64,000 bases of DNA from an uncultured Bacteroidota bacterium. GTDB taxonomy: Bacteria > Bacteroidota > Bacteroidia > B-17B0 > Aurantibacillaceae. Location of the stretch: NCBI GenBank assembly GCA_937873155.1, contig CALMVZ010000025.1:1-64000 (forward strand). The letters run 5' to 3'. The position numbers were made by a program, and so were the translations under genes. Position 1 is the first letter of the stretch; the number at the start of each line of letters is the position of its first letter. The notes under the pieces are model-generated. The model had not been told where the DNA came from. It was given only the letters and a program-made list of their open reading frames with translations, and did no database searches. Positions 26,001 through 34,375 of this stretch are shown here, one piece after another.

Positions 26001-26759
26001 GAACCTCTTTATCAATCACAAATTGTTTCGAACCAAATGTTCACTGATAGGATCAATTCAGGCATGCCATCAAGCTTTGTCCCGTTCTGGAATTTAGAAA
26101 GCCCTGCTTTTGATTTCACAAATTATAATTCACTTGAATTAAGTTTTAAGGCGTTCGTATGGGGTAATTCATTTTCAGGTACGGGAGGAAATTTTCAATA
26201 TTCTTTGAATGGCGGTAATACATGGACTGTTTTAAATTATACAACGGTCACACAGGCGTACAATTGGTATAATAGCGCAACGCTTTCATCATTGGGTGGT
26301 GCTGGTTGGACAAGTTTGATGGCATTACCTGCATTGCTTGATTCTGTTTGGTTCGATCTTAATTTTTTATCAGGCCAGCCTAACGTTATGTTTAAGTATA
26401 AATTCCGCTCAAATTACGTTGGTGCTGCTGGATTACCACAAGGTATGCGTATCGATGATTTTAGGATCACTGGTAATTCTGTTCCAACAGGAGTTAAAAA
26501 TGAACAGGCAGGCTTCACCTCTATCTATGCGTTTGAAGATAATCTATATGTTAACTACGGAATATTGAACGATCCTACAAATCATTATACCTTAACCATA
26601 ACAAGTTTGCTGGGTCAGAAAGTTTATTCAATACCCGTCGAATTAAATAAAGGCGCTAATGAATTTATATTGCCGGATCAATTAACAGATGGTATGTATC
26701 TTATTGATCTCACGAACGGAAAAAATAATTTACAGCAAAAGATCGTGGTGGTTAAATAA
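23019..26759 (+). CDS. T9SS-exported CARDB/MAM-like repeat adhesin
   Basis: A 1246-residue secreted protein with a signal peptide (1-20). It has about four blocks of similar make-up: a jelly-roll-like part beginning with YFDS/DFE-x-GW and containing NDDWQRG-type, F(E/Q)YSTDGG-type and IDDF-type motifs, alternating with CARDB-like domains (PDIVATPGI, YYFSYDSIYDASDALLG, FDETNNLG). The end is a T9SS type A sorting domain (TITSLLGQKVYSI and then DQLTDGMYLIDL). It is likely attached to or released at the cell surface through T9SS and binds carbohydrate or surfaces. No catalytic site seen. It is followed 6 bases later by the aminotransferase gene. Confidence 0.85.
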   Translation: MSRKIHFVVILLCFVLNTKAQIVPPYIQYFDSVNCTGWTHGALAGNDDWQRGAPSGVFLNNASSAPKVWGTNLAGYVTSSGSVMFLATPGFDLSNLSKVYLLTFSHKYHNFGSSAFGGNIEYSTDGGVTWNVLNGTSTQKVGWYNTTSCAGLSGQPAWSFDSYSVYSNPAHSLISLQGQSDVRFRFKYGGTSLSLPDGWMIDDFSVIENVPDIVATPGIQYNGTKNFSQFDVVTNINYNGLPTTTFSNTTNYYFSYDSIYDASDALLGTKGQNVSSSIAAYTRTFTMLPNLHARDYWVFYKHDALNNLSEFDETNNLGVMKLHLDTVFSVPELVEDFEGPKDYWKASTPSPPLVWQKGYSNVHQIEGPHSGNNSWFIQNPKYTGFTVYDQYLESPYMDLTPANNNYICFWYRSKMSYTTSPSKLKMELSTTSTFPSYTSTLTIPMPRFNDWDCNCQSLTFMNGQNNAKLRFTHQDGLTYALFNQNMNVDDIFIGQPKPDLSIEHKNILHTPTTLSSDTLYYEFFNSGPTTAPLSTTEFYWSADSLLDAGDLLLGSVSEATVGALGYRKAKYVYTKPTTGQGIYFILYKVDATASIAEMRETNNVGYYKLKQDPIIPLPYYNDFETQSTGWWHNASIGTDNWQLSTPSGTFLTSAFSGSKAFNTTKTIPMPKMSRMHLYTPVFDFTTLSSPVIEFDMKLHKGGGCHCFDGTMNLSYSTDGGATWKVADTLNRSYNRWYNAFDYSDWGGVDQVMFSNYSQLFYKGTENVFVNIDQYNSRDADRNTRYILDVAQLAGFPHVQFRFNIANAANDTTTAWTPIPGEGVTIDNFSIRQKFIDLVVPYKKAMMISSLSPKIKFNMSIRNVGNYISSTAINKYYVSADSLLDASDFYLGADTIPYIMPDMKRYINRAFNAPSSLLSYKYFIYEIDATNLNAESNEINNTGFWPLAIDSVSTYPYFENFNDSTVNGWHEYLSDQYTGAIRMDQWRFRNKTAPAEPLYQSQIVSNQMFTDRINSGMPSSFVPFWNLESPAFDFTNYNSLELSFKAFVWGNSFSGTGGNFQYSLNGGNTWTVLNYTTVTQAYNWYNSATLSSLGGAGWTSLMALPALLDSVWFDLNFLSGQPNVMFKYKFRSNYVGAAGLPQGMRIDDFRITGNSVPTGVKNEQAGFTSIYAFEDNLYVNYGILNDPTNHYTLTITSLLGQKVYSIPVELNKGANEFILPDQLTDGMYLIDLTNGKNNLQQKIVVVK

Positions 26760-26765
26760 GTCCTT

Positions 26766-27908
26766 ATGCAAACGCAAAGTAAACTCCCAAATATAGGCAC
26801 TACAATTTTTACAATAATGAGCGGGCTTGCCCGTGAGTACAACGCGATCAATTTGTCGCAAGGCTTTCCTGATTTTGGTTGCGATCCTCATTTGTTGGAC
26901 TTGGTTCAAAAGTATATGAGTGCCGGATTTAATCAATACGCGCCTATGCAGGGCATCATCCAGTTACGTGAACGTATTGCTGAAATAATAAGAAATTGTT
27001 ACAACGCATCTTATAACCCCGATACAGAGATTACAATTACAGCAGGAGCAACTCAAGGAATTTATACTGCGATAGCCGCTTTCATACACAAAGGTGATGA
27101 GGTCATTGTTTTTGAACCGGCGTATGACTGTTATGTACCGGCGATCGAAGTGCATGGAGGAGTAGCAGTGCCTTTGCAACTATGTTATCCTGATTTTAAG
27201 ATCAATTGGGAAGAGGTAAAACAAAAAGTAAATCCACGTACGCGGATGATCATTATCAATACGCCCCATAATCCAAGCGGAACAGTATTGAATGAGAATG
27301 ATCTTAAAGAGTTGCAAAGCATAGTTACCGGTAAAAATATTTTAGTGGTCAGCGATGAGGTGTATGAACATATGGCTTTCGATGGCAAGCCTCATCAAAG
27401 TGTTGCCCGCTATGAGGAATTGAGAAAGCAATCTTTTATTATTTCATCATTCGGAAAAACGGTTCATACCACCGGGTGGAAGATCGGTTACGTGGCAGCA
27501 CCAAAAGAGCTAATGGCGGAATTCAGAAAAGTTCACCAGTTCCTTGTGTTCGCAGTGAATCATCCGTTCCAACTAGCATTAAGTGATTTTTTAGCAGAGC
27601 AAAAGAATTATATGGAACTGAAAAATTTCTACGAGAAGAAAAGAAATTATTTCCGGAACCTGATCTCCGGCTCACGTTTTGGAATAGAACCCTGCACAGG
27701 AACTTATTTCCAATTGCTGAATTATAAAAAGATCTCTGAAGAAAAGGATACTGAATTCGCTATCCGCTTAACGAAAGAGAAAAAATTAGCAAGCGTTCCG
27801 CTTTCTGTTTTTTATTCAAAACAAACAGATAACAAGTTGTTGCGGTTCTGTTTTGCAAAAAAAGACGAAACACTTGAACAGGCAGCAGAGATCATAAACT
27901 CTCTTTAG
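26766..27908 (+). CDS. ybdL: methionine aminotransferase (YbdL-like)
   Basis: A 380-residue fold-type I PLP aminotransferase. Markers: INLSQGFPDFG near residue 35, the NTPHNPSGT block (about 158-166), DEVYEHM, and the PLP Lys in SSFGKTVHTTGWKIG. The last matches methionine aminotransferases of the YbdL/kynurenine aminotransferase group, which transaminate methionine and other hydrophobic amino acids. The lead-in NIGTTIFTIMSGLA is typical. It is cytoplasmic, with no other methionine gene adjacent. The start lies 6 bases after the adhesin stop, which may mean read-through. Confidence 0.85.
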   Translation: MQTQSKLPNIGTTIFTIMSGLAREYNAINLSQGFPDFGCDPHLLDLVQKYMSAGFNQYAPMQGIIQLRERIAEIIRNCYNASYNPDTEITITAGATQGIYTAIAAFIHKGDEVIVFEPAYDCYVPAIEVHGGVAVPLQLCYPDFKINWEEVKQKVNPRTRMIIINTPHNPSGTVLNENDLKELQSIVTGKNILVVSDEVYEHMAFDGKPHQSVARYEELRKQSFIISSFGKTVHTTGWKIGYVAAPKELMAEFRKVHQFLVFAVNHPFQLALSDFLAEQKNYMELKNFYEKKRNYFRNLISGSRFGIEPCTGTYFQLLNYKKISEEKDTEFAIRLTKEKKLASVPLSVFYSKQTDNKLLRFCFAKKDETLEQAAEIINSL

Positions 27909-27940
27909 GATACGGATGTGATCGTTTCGGAAGCATGAGA

Positions 27941-29209
27941 TCATTTGAGTAATTCTTTCTGAGAATAGTATTTCCCATTCAGGATAGTCCCTTCAACTTT
28001 AGAAACATTGTCTATATTTTCCAAAGGATTCGCATTAAGTAATAGCAGATTAGCTTTTTGTCCGACGGCTATACTTCCCCAACTTTTATCTTCTTTAAAA
28101 TAAACAGCAGCATTTAAAGTTGCAGCTTTTAAGATCTGGTAATTCGTTAGCCCTGCCTGTTTATATAATTTCATTTCTTCCACCATTGAAAAGCCGGGAA
28201 CATTAAAAAACCCATCGTCAGGACTTAACAACATCAACACACCGTCATCAGTCATTTTTTTGAAAACGCGGTTGAAATCTGAAAATTGTTTTTGATAAGA
28301 TGCTTTGTATTTGGTCTCAAAATTATCTCCCATTTGTTTTTGTGTGCCTGACACTGCTTCGCTGTATTCTTTCATCCATTCATCACTAACTTTTTTAGAA
28401 ACGTGTTGCATGCCATTCCGTTTTAATAATTCTTCATTAGTGAACCGGAAAGAATAAACATGATAGAATGAAAGTGTAGGGCATAGCGCCGTTTGTTTTT
28501 CTTTAAGCAATGCAATGTTCTTATTAAAACTCAAAGAGTCTTTCATATAAAGACCAAGAACGGGTTGATAATGTTCAACAGATGTAAAACCTGCATCTAC
28601 AGATCTCAATAAACTTCGGTTATAAGCATGCCCCGCAATAGACATCTTATTCTTTTTGCAACTTTCAACCAGGTAGTTCATATTAGTTGCATTGATACCA
28701 CCCAGGTATTTTAAGAAATCATATTTTTTCAATTTTGCGTTGCTGACGATCTTTTCTACACTGTCTTTGGTCCATAAACTATCTTTGTCGCTTAAAACAT
28801 AAGAAACATAAATGTTTGGCGCAACCTTTTTTTGTGATCTGACACTATCACGCAAAGCCAATTGATATTCTTCGCCGCGCATGCTTCTGATCGTTGTTAC
28901 TCCTGCAGCTAAATTCAATTTTAAATATTCCTGTAATTGAATAGGGCTTTTTTCATCAGGAAAATGTGCGTGCATGTCAGCTAAACCGGGCATCACATAT
29001 TTATTTTGACAATCTACAACCGTATAATTCTTCGCATATGGCAGCGATGAGGCGGGAATGATCTTTTCAATCTTTCCGCCTTTAATAAAAACATCACATC
29101 CTTTGATGATCGTATTGGTGTTAACCGGAACAACATTCACACCCTGAAGCACGAGGTTTTGTGAAAAGCTTAGTTGTAAGCTAAAAAGAAAAAGTAAAAT
29201 CAGACGCAT
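27941..29209 (-). CDS. exported amidohydrolase family protein
   Basis: A 422-residue amidohydrolase (imidazolonepropionase-like group) with a signal peptide when started at 29209 (MRLILLFLF ... SFSQ); a reading from 29269 would put 20 polar residues ahead. The metal site is MPGLADMHAHF; later ligands are in IAGHAY and SVEHYQP, and the late acidic site is SPDDGF. The C-terminal beta part is LKAATLNAAVYF, then GSIAVGQKANLLLLNANPL. It is likely a periplasmic hydrolase of cyclic amides or dipeptide-like compounds; the substrate is not known. Confidence 0.85.
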   Translation of the reverse strand: MRLILLFLFSLQLSFSQNLVLQGVNVVPVNTNTIIKGCDVFIKGGKIEKIIPASSLPYAKNYTVVDCQNKYVMPGLADMHAHFPDEKSPIQLQEYLKLNLAAGVTTIRSMRGEEYQLALRDSVRSQKKVAPNIYVSYVLSDKDSLWTKDSVEKIVSNAKLKKYDFLKYLGGINATNMNYLVESCKKNKMSIAGHAYNRSLLRSVDAGFTSVEHYQPVLGLYMKDSLSFNKNIALLKEKQTALCPTLSFYHVYSFRFTNEELLKRNGMQHVSKKVSDEWMKEYSEAVSGTQKQMGDNFETKYKASYQKQFSDFNRVFKKMTDDGVLMLLSPDDGFFNVPGFSMVEEMKLYKQAGLTNYQILKAATLNAAVYFKEDKSWGSIAVGQKANLLLLNANPLENIDNVSKVEGTILNGKYYSQKELLK

Positions 29210-29319
29210 GTTTTTAGTAAAGGTAGAAGAAGAACCCGGGCCGTAAAACGGCTTATGATAAATTAACAACTTTCAGCGCTTATCTGAAAAGACAAAAATT
29301 ATCCGTAAATTTATATGCA

Positions 29320-29997
29320 ATGAAAAAACTGACCCTGATCTTTTTTATGTTTGCTGTTTCACTTTGTGCGCAGGATACGATCCGTTTTACTAATGGGGTC
29401 GCAACACCGGTTAAAGTAAATGAGATCGGTGAGACTGAAATAAAATATAACCGCTGGGATAATATTACCGGTCCGGTTTATGTAGTGGCAAAAAGTGAAG
29501 TGCGTTATATCCGTTATGTGAACGGAATGAAGGATACGTTCGCAATAGCTAAACCAAAGGTGGATACACCTGTTGCTGAAACGCCCACAAAAGAATTTCC
29601 GATTTTTGAATCTCCGGGTTATGTTAATACACCGGTAACACCATCTAATCAGCAAATAGTGATTGTGCGAAAAAAACTATTTTACGATCATCGCGCTTTA
29701 AACGATAAAGCCCTGTTGAGCCTGATCAGGAAACATCCTGATCAAGGCATGCAGAATTTAATGTTGAAAGACTTCAGCAAGATAAGCGGATATAAAAATA
29801 ACAGGACGATCGGTTTATTCTTGTTATATGGAGGCATCGCCACTTCTTTTATCAGTTTAAGCGCAAATTCACCCACTGGTTTTCTGTTAGGAACAGCGGC
29901 CGGAATAAGCGGTTCTATTATCGCCATTGTAAACAAAAACAAACGTTATGCTAAGCGCATACAGGTTGCAAGGACTTACAACAATTCATTTCAATAA
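29320..29997 (+). CDS. exported protein sharing parts with two other envelope genes
   Basis: Function not recognised. The 225-residue product has a signal peptide (1-17). An N-terminal domain of about 50 residues reads TEIKYNRWDNITGPVYVV, then SEVRYIRYVNGMKDTF, the same pattern as in the barrel protein at 3088-4065. A proline-rich linker follows, then a C-terminal half with two hydrophobic helices and a basic end, like the protein at 2514-3065. It is probably anchored in a membrane. Confidence 0.7.
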   Translation: MKKLTLIFFMFAVSLCAQDTIRFTNGVATPVKVNEIGETEIKYNRWDNITGPVYVVAKSEVRYIRYVNGMKDTFAIAKPKVDTPVAETPTKEFPIFESPGYVNTPVTPSNQQIVIVRKKLFYDHRALNDKALLSLIRKHPDQGMQNLMLKDFSKISGYKNNRTIGLFLLYGGIATSFISLSANSPTGFLLGTAAGISGSIIAIVNKNKRYAKRIQVARTYNNSFQ

Positions 29998-30009
29998 TAA
30001 ATAGTATAC

Positions 30010-30156
30010 TTATTTACGGCCGGGACATTTTTTACAGCGGTCGCCTTTCTTGTATTCTTTACAACACTTCTTGTGTTTTTTACAAGTCTCGGCAAATGGA
30101 GTCATAGGATTGTTCAATTGCCATTTTTGGGATGTCTTGCAAAACTCGATGATCAT
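30010..30156 (-). CDS. small cysteine- and lysine-rich protein
   Basis: A 48-residue product from the ATG at 30156. The last 25 residues hold Cys in the pattern C-x5-CC-x7-C-x2-C among many Lys (KKHKKCCKEYKKGDRCKKC), suggesting a small metal-binding or nucleic-acid-binding peptide. Small proteins with similar ends are found in other Bacteroidota by memory. A longer start at 30192 would overlap the palindrome at 30193. It diverges from the DAHP synthase gene. The reading may be a chance ORF, so confidence is moderate. Confidence 0.5.
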   Translation of the reverse strand: MIIEFCKTSQKWQLNNPMTPFAETCKKHKKCCKEYKKGDRCKKCPGRK

Positions 30157-30192
30157 GTTACAAAGGTCAAAAATTAACAGGGAACTTAACAT

Positions 30193-30206
30193 ACCTTAAA
30201 TAAGGT
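30193..30206. promoter_or_regulatory. palindrome before the aro gene start
   Basis: ACCTTAAATAAGGT has perfect 6-base arms around AA and ends 3 bases before the TTG start at 30210. It may be an operator or affect translation; nothing else supports a role. Confidence 0.35.
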
Positions 30207-30209
30207 AAT

Positions 30210-31331
30210 TTGGAGAAAGCCCTAATAAACACGAAATTTGAGTACTTGAAAATACAAGCATTAAATACCTGGATAACAACTGATAATGAACCGCTTATTA
30301 TAGCAGGACCGTGTGGTGCCGAAACCCGTGAACAGGTTTTGGAGACTGCAAAAACCTTATCACAAATTCCGGTTATACAATTATTCCGTGCCGGTATCTG
30401 GAAACCGCGTACCCGTCCGAACTCTTTTGAAGGTGTTGGTGAACAAGGTTTGTGGTGGCTGAAAGAAGTAAAAGAGAAATATAATTTTAAAACTACAGTT
30501 GAAGTTGCGAATGCTCATCATGCAGAATTAGCAATGAAACACGGTGTTGATGTGTTATGGATAGGCGCGCGCACAACTGTAAATCCGTTCAGTGTCCAGG
30601 AAATCGCTGATGCTATAAAAGGTGTTGATATTCCTGTGATGATCAAAAATCCAATTCATGCTGATCTCCAATTATGGATAGGTGCAATTGAACGGATAAA
30701 TAATGCAGGCATCACAAAGCTAGCAGCTGTTCATCGCGGTTTTCATTTTTTCGGTAAAAGTAAATACCGGAATAAGCCGATGTGGGAATTGATGATAGAA
30801 TTAAAAACGTTGTTACCTGAATTGCCTGTTATCTGTGATCCGAGCCACATCAGTGGTAAACGTGAATTAATTCATAACGTAGCACAAAAAGCACTGAATT
30901 TAGGGGTGAACGGATTGATGATCGAATCTCATATTGATCCTTCAAAAGCATTAAGCGATGCAGAACAACAATTACAGCCAAACGATCTGAAAGAATTACT
31001 GGCAATACTGCAATTCCCGAAAACAATTAGTACAAATGCAGAGTTTGCAAATAAACTGAACAGTTTCCGTGCGATGATAGATGAGATCGATGATGAACTG
31101 ATCAATCTTTTGAAGAAACGTATCTCTGTTATTGAAGATATTGGCATCTATAAAAAGGAACACAACATCACCGTATTCCAATTAGAACGCTGGCAGGAAA
31201 TTTTAAGAACACGTTCTCAGTTAGCTGAGAAATTGGGTTTATCACGGCATCATATCGAAAAGTTATGCCAGCTCCTGCATGAAGAATCTATCCGTGTGCA
31301 GAATGAAGTGATGAATAAGAAAACAGTGTGA
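30210..31331 (+). CDS. bifunctional DAHP synthase / chorismate mutase
   Basis: A 373-residue fusion for the entry and branch point of aromatic amino-acid synthesis. Residues 1-270 are a type I beta DAHP synthase (IIAGPCGAET, FRAGIWKPRTRPNSFEG, AAVHRGFHFF, ICDPSHISG, MIESHIDPSKALSDAEQ). Residues 280-373 are an AroQ chorismate mutase (FRAMIDEIDDELINLLKKR and then IYKKEHNI). This fusion is widespread in Bacteroidota, and the mutase domain can carry feedback control. The start is TTG at 30210, the only one that fits. No other aro gene is adjacent. Confidence 0.92.
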   Translation: MEKALINTKFEYLKIQALNTWITTDNEPLIIAGPCGAETREQVLETAKTLSQIPVIQLFRAGIWKPRTRPNSFEGVGEQGLWWLKEVKEKYNFKTTVEVANAHHAELAMKHGVDVLWIGARTTVNPFSVQEIADAIKGVDIPVMIKNPIHADLQLWIGAIERINNAGITKLAAVHRGFHFFGKSKYRNKPMWELMIELKTLLPELPVICDPSHISGKRELIHNVAQKALNLGVNGLMIESHIDPSKALSDAEQQLQPNDLKELLAILQFPKTISTNAEFANKLNSFRAMIDEIDDELINLLKKRISVIEDIGIYKKEHNITVFQLERWQEILRTRSQLAEKLGLSRHHIEKLCQLLHEESIRVQNEVMNKKTV

Positions 31332-31368
31332 CCTCCTCACCCGATTTGATGAATCAAACCAATAAAAA

Positions 31369-32286
31369 TTAATTTAGTTTAAGACTGGTATTGGCAACCA
31401 CAACATTATCACAAACAACTTCTATAATGTAATTGCCTGAAACAAGCGGATCCATGCCTTCAGCATATAAAACGCCGCTGATCTCTACATTAGCATAATT
31501 AAGTGCGGTTTTGCCGGCATAATACCCGCTTGATTTATCGAAATTGAATTTATAATTCTCGTCGTAGTTCTTAGCCATCTCTTTTCCATCAGGAGTGATG
31601 ATGCGTACGTAAACGGTTTTTTCACCCGGCTTCGCGATCTTATTTTCACTTAGTGTGAAAGATACTTTTATCTTGTCAGCACGCTTGGCTTTATCTGTCA
31701 CACTTTCTTTTTTACCACCGCTTTTCAGTTTAACTGCAACAGCTTTAACATTGAAACAGGATAGGATAGAACCTTTTTCGATGGTTGCTTTTAATTCGTC
31801 TTTCTCTTTGTTCAGGCCAGTGATCTTTTCTTTTTCATTATCCAACGCTTTGATCACTTCCGCTTTTTCAACTCTTAAAGTTTGGTTCAATTGCCCCAGT
31901 GAATCAATGGTGTGCACGTAACCGATCATGATCTGTCTTAAGGTCTCGGTCTCTTTTTTCAGTTTCGCGATGATATAAGCATCACCTTTATGCTTTGCGG
32001 CCTCTTTAATTAGCTGTTCAATGTAGGCTTTCTTCTCGTCAATTTCTTTTTGAAGTGCCACATCGCTTGTTTTAAGATTATCGTATTCTTTTTGAAGCTC
32101 TGCAAGGTCGCTTTGGAGGGTATTTTTCTCTACAAGTACTTTTTCAGTCACTACAATTTGCTCGGCCGCTTTATTTTTTTCCTGCCAGTAAAGCCAAACT
32201 GTAACAAGATTACTGCTCATTAACAGAACAATAATGATCCACAGGATCCCACCCTTTTTTTTCTGTTCATTTTCCTGCTCGGCCAT
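31369..32286 (-). CDS. membrane-anchored coiled-coil protein
   Basis: Function not recognised. The 305-residue product has a short cytoplasmic lead, one membrane helix (about residues 14-31), a long coiled coil (about 35-175) and a C-terminal beta domain of about 115 residues (KIKVSFTLSENKIAKPG, then VYVRIITPDGKEM). The layout matches a conserved Bacteroidota family with no assigned role; it may span the periplasm and link membranes. It is convergent with the aro gene (38 bases) and diverges from comF. Confidence 0.7.
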   Translation of the reverse strand: MAEQENEQKKKGGILWIIIVLLMSSNLVTVWLYWQEKNKAAEQIVVTEKVLVEKNTLQSDLAELQKEYDNLKTSDVALQKEIDEKKAYIEQLIKEAAKHKGDAYIIAKLKKETETLRQIMIGYVHTIDSLGQLNQTLRVEKAEVIKALDNEKEKITGLNKEKDELKATIEKGSILSCFNVKAVAVKLKSGGKKESVTDKAKRADKIKVSFTLSENKIAKPGEKTVYVRIITPDGKEMAKNYDENYKFNFDKSSGYYAGKTALNYANVEISGVLYAEGMDPLVSGNYIIEVVCDNVVVANTSLKLN

Positions 32287-32372
32287 AGTGTAAATTTTAC
32301 TACAAAATTATGTATTTTAGGACTGCTTAAAATTTAATAAATCTTAAATTTAAACAAGCCAATGTGAATTGA

Positions 32373-33065
32373 ATGGGCCTTTGGAACGACTTTATAGCGC
32401 TTATTTATCCCAGGAATTGCGTAACCTGCAATAATCCCCTGTTCAAACACGAAAATGTGGTATGTAATCATTGCTATATTTCATTACCGAAGTCCAATTT
32501 TCATAGTGAAGAGAATAATGAACTGGAGCGTGTTTTTGCTGGAAGAGTGCCTCTTGTAAAAGCAGGGAGTTACTATATATTTGAGAAGAGCGGGAAGGTT
32601 CAGAAGCTATTACATAGCATCAAGTATAAGAACAATAAAGCCCTTGCCGAGCAGGTGGGCGGGTGGTATGCCCGGTCGCTGAAAGACTGCAAGGAAATTG
32701 CTGCTTCAGATCTCATTATTCCTGTTCCATTACATCCTAAAAAGCAAAAGCTTCGCGGTTTTAACCAGAGTGAAGAATTTGCAAGAGGGTTAGCGAAGGA
32801 ATTCGGGATGCCTTTGAGTGCAACTAATTTGGTCCGCAACCAGTTCACCGAAACCCAGACCCGGAAAAATAAATTCGCGCGGTGGGAGAATGTTGAAGGT
32901 AAATTTGAATTAAAAGATCCAAAAGCATTAGAAGGAAAAACTGTTTTACTGGTGGATGATGTAATTACCACCGGCGCAACTATTGATGCGTGTTATGAAG
33001 CAATGAAAAATGTACCTGGAATCAAAGTTTCCGTGTTGAGTTTAGCTTACGCAAAGAGAGATTAG
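32373..33065 (+). CDS. comF: ComF family phosphoribosyltransferase-like protein
   Basis: A 230-residue ComF-like protein. It has an N-terminal double zinc finger (CVTCNNPL and CNHC), the DLIIPVPLHPKKQKLRGFNQSEE block broken as IPVPLHPKK and RGFNQSEE, and the PRPP loop VLLVDDVITTGAT. ComF supports DNA uptake and transformation or related DNA metabolism in other bacteria; a role in competence here is assumed from the family. No other competence gene is adjacent. Confidence 0.88.
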   Translation: MGLWNDFIALIYPRNCVTCNNPLFKHENVVCNHCYISLPKSNFHSEENNELERVFAGRVPLVKAGSYYIFEKSGKVQKLLHSIKYKNNKALAEQVGGWYARSLKDCKEIAASDLIIPVPLHPKKQKLRGFNQSEEFARGLAKEFGMPLSATNLVRNQFTETQTRKNKFARWENVEGKFELKDPKALEGKTVLLVDDVITTGATIDACYEAMKNVPGIKVSVLSLAYAKRD

Positions 33066-33095
33066 GCACGAATATTTATTGTATATTTATTGAAT

Positions 33096-34316
33096 ATGAG
33101 ATTTTTTTATTTTTTCGCTTTGTTTACCAGTATATTGTCAGCCCAGGTTCCAACCGCAGGTTTAATAGGTCAATGGCCTTTTAGTGGAAATGCTAATGAT
33201 ATTGTAGGCACAAATAACGGAACGGTTTTTAGCGCTACTTTAACCCCTGACCGGTTTGGAAATCCAAACTGTGCTTATAAATTCAATGGAAGTACCAGTT
33301 ATATCTTAATGGCTAATGCTGGTCTCACCGGAACAGTATCAAGGAGTGTTTCTTTTTGGGCTAAACGTTCTGTAAGCTCAGGTTTGCAATGTGCTTTTGA
33401 TTATGGAACGCCGGGATGGATCAGTTCATATCACATACTCTTTGATTACAGCTGTGCAGGAATAGGTTTTGATAACGGTAGCACTTTCCAGACCCGCGGT
33501 AATACTAATTTAGCGAATAATAACTGGCACCATTTTGTAGTTGTTTATGATGTATCAATCAGTAATATGATGAATGACATGATCTATTATATTGATGGAG
33601 TTCCGATGTCTTCATCAGTTACTTGCGGCGGAAATGATTTTATCAATAGTGGGGCTACTTATCCTATCACCATAGGAAGAACAGCAGATGCGCCATCGAG
33701 ACATTTTAACGGCGATCTTGATGATTTCTTTTTTTATAACCGTGCTTTAACACCAACAGAGGTTTTAGCCCTGTACAATGACATGTCATGTGCTGGTCTT
33801 CCCGCAGCACCGGGTGCTATAAACGGAAATGCTGTAGTGTGTGCCGGCTCAACTGTTGTTTATAGTGTTAGTCCTGTACCCGGCGCAACTTCTTATACCT
33901 GGACATTACCGGGTGGATGGACAGGAGTTTCAACTACTAACTCAATTTCGGTAACCGTGGGTTCTTCGTCGGGACAAATAGGAGTGGCAGCTAAAAATTG
34001 TTGCGGAGGTTCGCAGCCTGTAACATTGGATATAAGTGTTTCTTCGTGTACAGGCATTAACGAAATTAAGAATGGTGATCCTGATATTGGAATTTTTCCC
34101 AATCCTAATCCGGGAATTTTTTATTTGAATGAAAGTCTTAATGGAATAACAGAACTTAAAATAGTCAATGTTTTAGGCCAGGAAGTTTTTTCAAAGACTA
34201 TAGAAGATCCTCACAGAAAAATAGAAACGAAACTTTCTGATGGAACCTATTTTGTGAATTTCTATCACGAAAAGGTGTTGCGATCAATCCAACGGTTAGT
34301 TGTTGTGAACGAATAA
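33096..34316 (+). CDS. LamG-domain T9SS-secreted protein
   Basis: A 406-residue secreted protein. Starting at the ATG at 33096 there is a signal peptide (MRFFYFFALFTSILSAQ). It has a LamG/concanavalin-like jelly roll (residues 20-230; GLIGQWPFSGNANDIVG, WHHFVVVYD, GDLDDFFFYNRALTPTE), a PKD/Ig-like domain (about 235-320) and a T9SS type A sorting domain (IVNVLGQEVFSK, then LSDGTYFVNFY). A TTG at 33090 is also possible. It is probably a surface carbohydrate-binding protein. A strong terminator follows at 34315. Confidence 0.85.
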   Translation: MRFFYFFALFTSILSAQVPTAGLIGQWPFSGNANDIVGTNNGTVFSATLTPDRFGNPNCAYKFNGSTSYILMANAGLTGTVSRSVSFWAKRSVSSGLQCAFDYGTPGWISSYHILFDYSCAGIGFDNGSTFQTRGNTNLANNNWHHFVVVYDVSISNMMNDMIYYIDGVPMSSSVTCGGNDFINSGATYPITIGRTADAPSRHFNGDLDDFFFYNRALTPTEVLALYNDMSCAGLPAAPGAINGNAVVCAGSTVVYSVSPVPGATSYTWTLPGGWTGVSTTNSISVTVGSSSGQIGVAAKNCCGGSQPVTLDISVSSCTGINEIKNGDPDIGIFPNPNPGIFYLNESLNGITELKIVNVLGQEVFSKTIEDPHRKIETKLSDGTYFVNFYHEKVLRSIQRLVVVNE

Positions 34317-34346
34317 AAAAAGCCCTGATAAAGACAGGGCTTTTTT
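34315..34346 (+). terminator. rho-independent terminator
   Basis: AGCCCTG (34321-34327) and CAGGGCT (34335-34341) form the stem, lengthened by flanking A and T runs, with a 7-base loop and six T after. It follows the LamG gene stop by 4 bases. Confidence 0.88.
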
Positions 34347-34362
34347 ATTGATTAAGTTTTTG

Positions 34363-34370
34363 TAAGTTTG
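34363..34370 (+). promoter_or_regulatory. candidate -7 element before the LytS-type kinase
   Basis: TAAGTTTG fits TAnnTTTG and ends 5 bases before the ATG at 34376, between the upstream terminator and the gene. No good -33 box is present. A short or absent leader is implied. Confidence 0.35.
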
Positions 34371-34375
34371 TTTTA

